64,000 bases of DNA, from positions 41,101,653 to 41,165,652 of the forward strand of contig JASEVX010000013.1 of the NCBI GenBank assembly GCA_031761405.1, in the 5' to 3' direction. The position numbers and the translations under genes are program-made. The DNA comes from Serripes groenlandicus. Taxonomy: Eukaryota; Mollusca; Bivalvia; Cardiida; Cardiidae. Shown here in pieces: positions 60,270 to 64,000 of the stretch. The notes below the pieces were generated by a model that was given only the letters and a program-made list of their open reading frames with translations, did not search any database and was not told the origin of the DNA. The number at the start of each line of letters is the position of its first letter. Position 1 is the first letter of the stretch.

Positions 60270-63216
60270 CTGTAATTAGACGACCAAAACGTTCAGTAAG
60301 ATACATTCCATCGAATTTGATACCAACCCTTGGTGAATCAAACCCTTTAATCTCATATAGACGCTTTCTGACGCCTCTGCAGCAGACGGATTTTTGAAAA
60401 CATAGTGACAAAAATTAGATATTGCTTAAAACAAGCAGTTTCTCCTTCTGCCACAATGTTTCCACTTTTAGTCATAGGTTATCCATTCAATTATGCTGCA
60501 GAATTGTAGTATGAGGGAAAGGGTTAAACCTTTCCCACATGCAGACACTTTCTAACACATCTGAAGCAGATTAATTAGGAAAACATAAGGGCAAAAGCAA
60601 AATTGCTCAAAAAAAATCAGTCATATCACGGTGGCCAGTTCACCTACTCATATGTTTCCTGGTTTTCTCACACCAGTACTCCACACAACATACTTTCCAA
60701 GCAACTGGCTGCTTTTCCACACAGACTGTTAGCACATTGGGGAAAGATGAATGACGCTTGTCACAGTGACTTTTGTCAAACGTCGTAAAGAAAGTTGGCC
60801 AAGCTGGGGTTCGAACTCGCTACCCTTGGATCGACAGCCCGCTTCGCTACCGACTGAGCTATTTTTTTTAATCAAAAATAATATCTGCAGCTCTGATCAC
60901 ATTAAATGACGTCACATCAGTGTTTTGACGTTATAATGTTAGTCACTTTGGCGACAAAACCGGCAAATTTCATGTATGTTTTAATCCAAATATGCATCAT
61001 AAATCACTTTGTGTGATAAGAATAATATCTTATTCTTGTTTACTTGTTATCATTTTTAATAAATTCATTACTTAATCTGAATATCCTCTATTTATCACAA
61101 GTCAAGCACGACAATAACCTGAAGTAATTGATGAGTCCGTTTCTACGAGCCCATATCATGTTTCATTTGATAATTTACTTTTGTGTACAAAGGTAAGATT
61201 TAGTTCAACCCTTTCCCACATACAACAAATTTGCAGCAGACGATTTTCAAACATCTTGAGCCAAAATATGAAAAAATATTCCCCTGTTCGTTGAAACAAT
61301 GTTTTCAAAAGTCGTCTGCTGCAGGTGTCAGAAAGAGCCTTTTTCTTTAACCCTTTCCCTCATATAGATGCTTTCTGACACCTCTGCAGCAGACGGCTTT
61401 TTTGAAAACAAAGTAACAAAAGAAGAAATTGCACAAAACGTGCAATTTCTCCTTTTGTCACATTGTTTTCCACTTTTAGTCATAGGTTATCCATTCAATT
61501 ATAGAGATTTTCCATTATTTGACAAAATATGTTCAAAGTCGTATGCTGCAGAATTGTCGTATGAGGGAAAGGGTTAAAAAGGTTTAAATTGTCAAGTTAC
61601 GAGATACACACCTGATTTGTATGCGAGGAAGTCCTTGTAGACGCTGAAAGCTGCTTCCACCGGTCCATTGGTCATGATTTCTGTCTGGATCTTTTCAACT
61701 CCATTGACGGCATAAACGGATCGGGCTGTTAAAAAGACGTTTATAAATTAACCCTTATCCAGATACAACAAACCCGCAGCAGATGACTTTGAAAACATCT
61801 TGGCAAACATGTGAAAAATCTCCATTAATGAGAGTTTAAACTATTAAATAGAGATGAAAATATTGAGGCAAAAGGTGGAAAATGATCATCATGAGCAATT
61901 TCACATTTTGTCACTTTTTTCTTTCAAAAGGCGGCCGCAGTACAGGCTTCAGAAAGCGGAAAAAGGTTAATACAATGCTTAAGAATTGTAATGATTGATT
62001 GATTTGGAAGAATCAATCAACTATTTCAGACAATCACAATTTTTCCTTATAAAGATGGTCACAGGAAATTGCATGGAAAATAATCCTGTATGAAGTAAAA
62101 GGGGCAGTATACTGAATCATTATAATAGCCCGAATTATGTGACTTGGTATAGACATGTGTATTGTTCCTAGGAACATGTGTACAAAGTTTCATTTGAAAA
62201 TGTTGAATGTTTTTTTAATTATGAGGTAAGTTTTCGTGACACAGACAATGCCAAGGGTATCACAATACCCTAACTTTTCTTCCAAAAACAGACAAGCTAA
62301 AATTTAGTTTTCAATGTTTTTTCAGTTATATCACAGCAACCAGTATATCAAGGTGCACTTCCTGGTTTTGCTAACACCAGTATCGCCCCACACCCCGGTG
62401 ACCGACTACCTACCCACATCTGTTATTCAGACGGGCACTTTTAGAACAGAAGAGTATTTACACTTTTCAACATACAACAATTTTGAATTTTGCCAGACTT
62501 TTTAGATGTGCCATTTGCCTGAAATACATGCCGACAGATAAAAGACTACTTAAGAAATCGGCTATATATATACAAAATTGTTATTAAAAAAGATCTGAAA
62601 TAGTTTACTTCATTTAATCATGTTTAATAACTATTCATAATATTATATTATCATTTATTAACACTTCTTATTAGTACTCATATTGATTGATGTCTAGTCA
62701 CTTATAAACCATTTGTATGGCTGGGTAATACGCCCAATATGTACAATTATTACTAACAAATGTGAATGTTATACTGTTGTATTATTATATTGTATGTATA
62801 ACTTGTATTATGTGTCACTTAAATAAAATATAAAACTACTACTACAACAAACCTGCAGCAGACAACTTTGAAAACATCTAAAGGGAAAGTTTAATAATTG
62901 GAAACAGTTGAAATCATTGTGGCAAAAGGAGAAACTGCTCATGATGAGCAATAAATATCTCCTTTCATGACAACGTTTTCAAAAGTCATCTACGGCAGAG
63001 GTGTCAAAATGCATTTTATACAGTGGAAATAGTAAAATTGCCAAGTAATACATAAAGATCTCTTTCCATACCGTGGTGTTTATCTGCTTTGTATGTAACG
63101 TTATATCCGCTTTCACATTTCTTGGCACACTTTGGTGTTGATCCTTCACCTGTGCATGGCTGTAGTTTACCAACCACATGGTGGTCACAGGATTTGACTT
63201 CATACGGAAAACATCC
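60061..63216 (-). CDS. CTSB: Cathepsin B-like cysteine protease, last three exons (5' part beyond the window)
   Basis: Exons on the minus strand are 63,072-63,216, 61,612-61,725 and 60,061-60,269, each bounded by AG/GT. The phases join cleanly, with G|CC giving A between the first two and G|GT giving G between the last two. The product ends ...[20 protein letters not shown] and has the [11 protein letters not shown] box, so the catalytic His and Asn are present. The catalytic Cys lies upstream, outside the window. The first visible exon has [16 protein letters not shown], the occluding loop with paired histidines that distinguishes cathepsin B (dipeptidyl carboxypeptidase activity) from cathepsin L. 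Its usual role is lysosomal proteolysis. It is not part of the tandem array. Introns of about 1.34 kb each are full of MITEs. The stop is TAG at 60,063-60,061. Confidence 0.95.
60343..60523. mobile_element. TTAA-type MITE in the last cathepsin B intron
   Basis: The right end GTATGAGGGAAAGGG is followed by TTAA at 60,524-60,527. The left end (CCCTTTAATCTCATATAG) has lost its TTAA. It is shortened internally. Confidence 0.8.
60528..60616. mobile_element. TTAA-type MITE, left part, cut by a SINE
   Basis: Sharing the TTAA at 60,524, it reads ACCTTTCCCACATGCAGACA and runs to AAATTGCTCAAAA, where SINE sequence takes over. Confidence 0.65.
60617..60862 (-). mobile_element. tRNA-derived SINE in the cathepsin B intron
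   Basis: On the minus strand, the head reads TAGCTCAGTCGGTAGCGAAG (canonical A box) and GCGAGTTCGAACCCCAGC (canonical B box) at 60,862-60,803. The conserved body (TTTGTCAAACGTCG, CAAGCAACTGGCTG, CACGGTGGCCAGTTCACCTA as seen on the plus strand) follows. The distal tail with GTTTAACGCC is missing. Confidence 0.88.
61209..61342. mobile_element. TTAA-type MITE, internally deleted
   Basis: AACCCTTTCCCACATACAAC, TTGCAGCAGACGATTTTCAA, then AAGTCGTCTGCTGCAGGTGT. The palindromic core is mostly lost. Confidence 0.7.
61351..61573. mobile_element. TTAA-type MITE, best-preserved copy (223 bp)
   Basis: TTAA at 61,347-61,350 and 61,574-61,577 bracket it. The termini CCCTTTCCCTCATA and TATGAGGGAAAGGG are perfect 14-base inverted repeats. 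The core GAAATTGCACAAAACGTGCA continues as a foldback, and the Pst-like CTGCAGCAGAC box and its reverse face each other. Confidence 0.92.
61612..61725 (-). CDS. CTSB: Cathepsin B penultimate exon
   Basis: It encodes [37 protein letters not shown], the NGPVE(G/A)AF...DF segment that is strongly conserved in the papain family. The acceptor TTTTTAACAG and donor CAG|GTGTGT are both visible. The length is 114 bases, entering with two bases of a codon and leaving with one. Confidence 0.95.
61752..61966. mobile_element. TTAA-type MITE with both target sites (215 bp)
   Basis: TTAA at 61,748-61,751 and 61,967-61,970. The termini are more decayed (CCCTTATCCAGATAC / GCGGAAAAAGG). It starts only 23 bases upstream of the cathepsin B exon edge at 61,725. 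Confidence 0.82.
61971..62844. other. Cathepsin B intron sequence, no further gene
   Basis: AT-rich intron. Bases 62,323-62,450 (GTTATATCACAGCAACCAGT, CTTCCTGGTTTTGCTAACAC, CAGTATCGCC) are a decayed SINE body. Bases 62,520-62,850 are AT-rich without a recognisable feature. Confidence 0.55.
62845..63033. mobile_element. TTAA-type MITE, degenerate, next to a cathepsin B exon
   Basis: ACCTGCAGCAGACAACTTTG, GGCAAAAGGAGAAACTGCTC, ATGAGCAATAAATATCTCCT and TCTACGGCAGAGGTGTCAAA are in the family order. It ends about 40 bases from the exon's donor site. Confidence 0.7.
63072..63216 (-). CDS. CTSB: Cathepsin B exon with the occluding loop
   Basis: It encodes [37 protein letters not shown] and [11 protein letters not shown]. 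Its acceptor is TTCAAACAG and its donor is CACG|GTATGG. The cysteine pattern and HH pair match the cathepsin B occluding loop. It starts in phase 0. Confidence 0.95.
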
Positions 63217-63277
63217 CTGTTTGAATAAAATCAGAGTTCTAGAGTATTTCACATCCCCAAATCCTTATTTGACACTC

Positions 63278-63355
63278 AAACCCTTTGTTTTGGGTACTCA
63301 AAAGAATTGTGTCAGTGAGACGATTCTTTAGAGTACCCACAACAAAGGTTTTAGT
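63278..63355. repeat. Imperfect inverted repeat in the intron
   Basis: AACCCTTTGTTTTGGGTACTC faces GAGTACCCACAACAAAGGTT across ~37 bases. It may be a different foldback family, since one arm is similar to 58,945-58,975. Confidence 0.6.
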
Positions 63356-63432
63356 GGAGTCATAAGGGAGATATGGATGGATGGGAAAAGACCAGTTTAC
63401 TCCTTCTTATCTAGTCCTCTGTAAAATATTAA

Positions 63433-63646
63433 CTTCTTTACCTCATTCAGACGCCCATGCAGCAGACGTCTTTTGAAAGCAACGTGGCAAAAGGAGAAAT
63501 TGCTCAAAACGAGCAATTTCACCCTTTGCCACAATGTTTTTAACTCATTTCAATAATTAAACTTTCATTTATAGAGATTTTCCATATTTTTGTTTACGTG
63601 ATTTCAAAGTCGTCTGCTGCAGATTTTTTGTATGTGGGAAAGGGTT
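63433..63646. mobile_element. TTAA-type MITE with strong palindromic core
   Basis: The core GAAATTGCTCAAAACGAGCA then ATTTC is a near-perfect foldback. AGCAGACG and CGTCTGCTGCAG boxes face each other, and the right end is TATGTGGGAAAGGGTTA. The left TIR is decayed. Confidence 0.8.
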
Positions 63647-63787
63647 ACTAGTTGGGTACTAAAAGTATGCTCGCTTTAGACAGGGTCATTCAGAGCAATT
63701 TAACCTCTTACCACAAATGCTTTCAAAAGTTGTCTGCTACAGATGCGTCATGAAATGATTAAAGTTGAGTCGAGTTGAGTTAATTAA

Positions 63788-64000
63788 CCCTTTCCCTCAT
63801 ATAGACGCTTTCCGACGCCTCTGCAGCAGACAGCTTTTTGAAAACATGGCAACAAAAGAAGAAATTACTCAAAATGATTGATTGAATTGAGGTTTAACGC
63901 CGTTTTTAACAAATTCTCAGTTATATCACGATGGCCAGTTCACCTACTCATGCATTTCCTGGTTTTCTCACACCAGTACTCCTTAATTCTCCTTTTGGTA
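63788..64000. mobile_element. TTAA-type MITE interrupted by a SINE fragment
   Basis: TTAA at 63,784-63,787, then CCCTTTCCCTCATATAGACG to GAAATTACTCAAAA at about 63,874. SINE tail sequence (TGATTGATTGAATTGAGG, then GTTTAACGCCGTTTTTAACA) follows to about 63,984. TTCTCCTTTTGGTA, the other side of the MITE core, then resumes. The window ends inside it. Confidence 0.75.

Noticed and set aside
60270..60411. N-terminal extension of the cathepsin B terminal open frame
   Set aside because: A clear splice acceptor (TTACAG) lies at 60,275-60,270 and the joint with the upstream exon is in phase; the extension is intron plus MITE sequence.
60803..60862. Functional tRNA gene on the minus strand
   Set aside because: A and B boxes are good, but the sequence continues into a SINE body and lacks a credible 3' acceptor stem, so it is a SINE head.
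63016..63252. Complete small gene from the frame over the cathepsin B exon
   Set aside because: Only 63,072-63,216 is exon; both ends of the frame run past good splice sites into intron.

Overview
This window looks like nuclear DNA of a bivalve mollusc, probably a heterodont clam (the lineage is inferred from repeat style, not proven). The evidence is AT-rich intergenic sequence, spliced genes, tRNA-derived SINEs, the clam-type dispersed repeats beginning TCTCGCCCACGATAGTGG and TTAGCTCACCTAAGCACGAAG, a B-box/coiled-coil/propeller gene of the expanded bivalve TRIM-like class, and a cathepsin B gene with introns. Nothing is organised as in a bacterium: there are no operons and no CRISPR array.

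Bases 1 to about 57,746 are a tandem array of one large unit. Copy 1 is 1-19,374, copy 2 is 19,375-41,134 and copy 3 is 41,135-57,746, where it stops inside the unit. The window opens in mid-unit, so the array probably continues to the left. Each copy carries one intact TRIM-like gene (7,612-9,321; 26,929-28,629; 49,372-51,081), a 5'-truncated pseudogene of the same gene upstream, and one or two more such fragments downstream. Each copy also has an ~89-bp minisatellite whose unit matches the gene's own 3' flank, SINEs, blocks of an ~165-bp repeat, and TTAA-flanked MITEs. Copies 1 and 2 also keep a broken tyrosine-recombinase remnant and a long (GA)n tract.

The copies are nearly identical but structurally different. 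Copy 2 has gained a SINE with a 12-bp target duplication, a 1.3-kb tandem-repeat element, and a recombinant segment that joins copy-1-type and copy-3-type arrangements. Copy 3 has a 2.9-kb insertion and a 2,251-bp deletion. Within each unit, a block of about 1.2-1.4 kb also occurs in three diverged versions (alpha, beta, gamma), so duplication happened in at least two rounds.

The most interesting signal is in the three TRIM-like proteins. Their B-box and coiled-coil halves (residues 1-327) are identical or nearly so. The C-terminal propeller changes abruptly from codon 328, with some loop positions different in all three copies. This is what a recognition protein under diversifying selection or patchy gene conversion would look like, within an array that is recombining.

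From about 57,747 to 64,000 the sequence leaves the array. It holds the last three exons of a cathepsin B gene on the minus strand (exon with occluding loop 63,072-63,216; 61,612-61,725; terminal exon 60,061-60,269). Its introns are packed with a MITE family that has piggyBac-like features (TTAA target site, termini beginning CCCTTTCCCTCATA, palindromic core), with SINEs nested in some copies.
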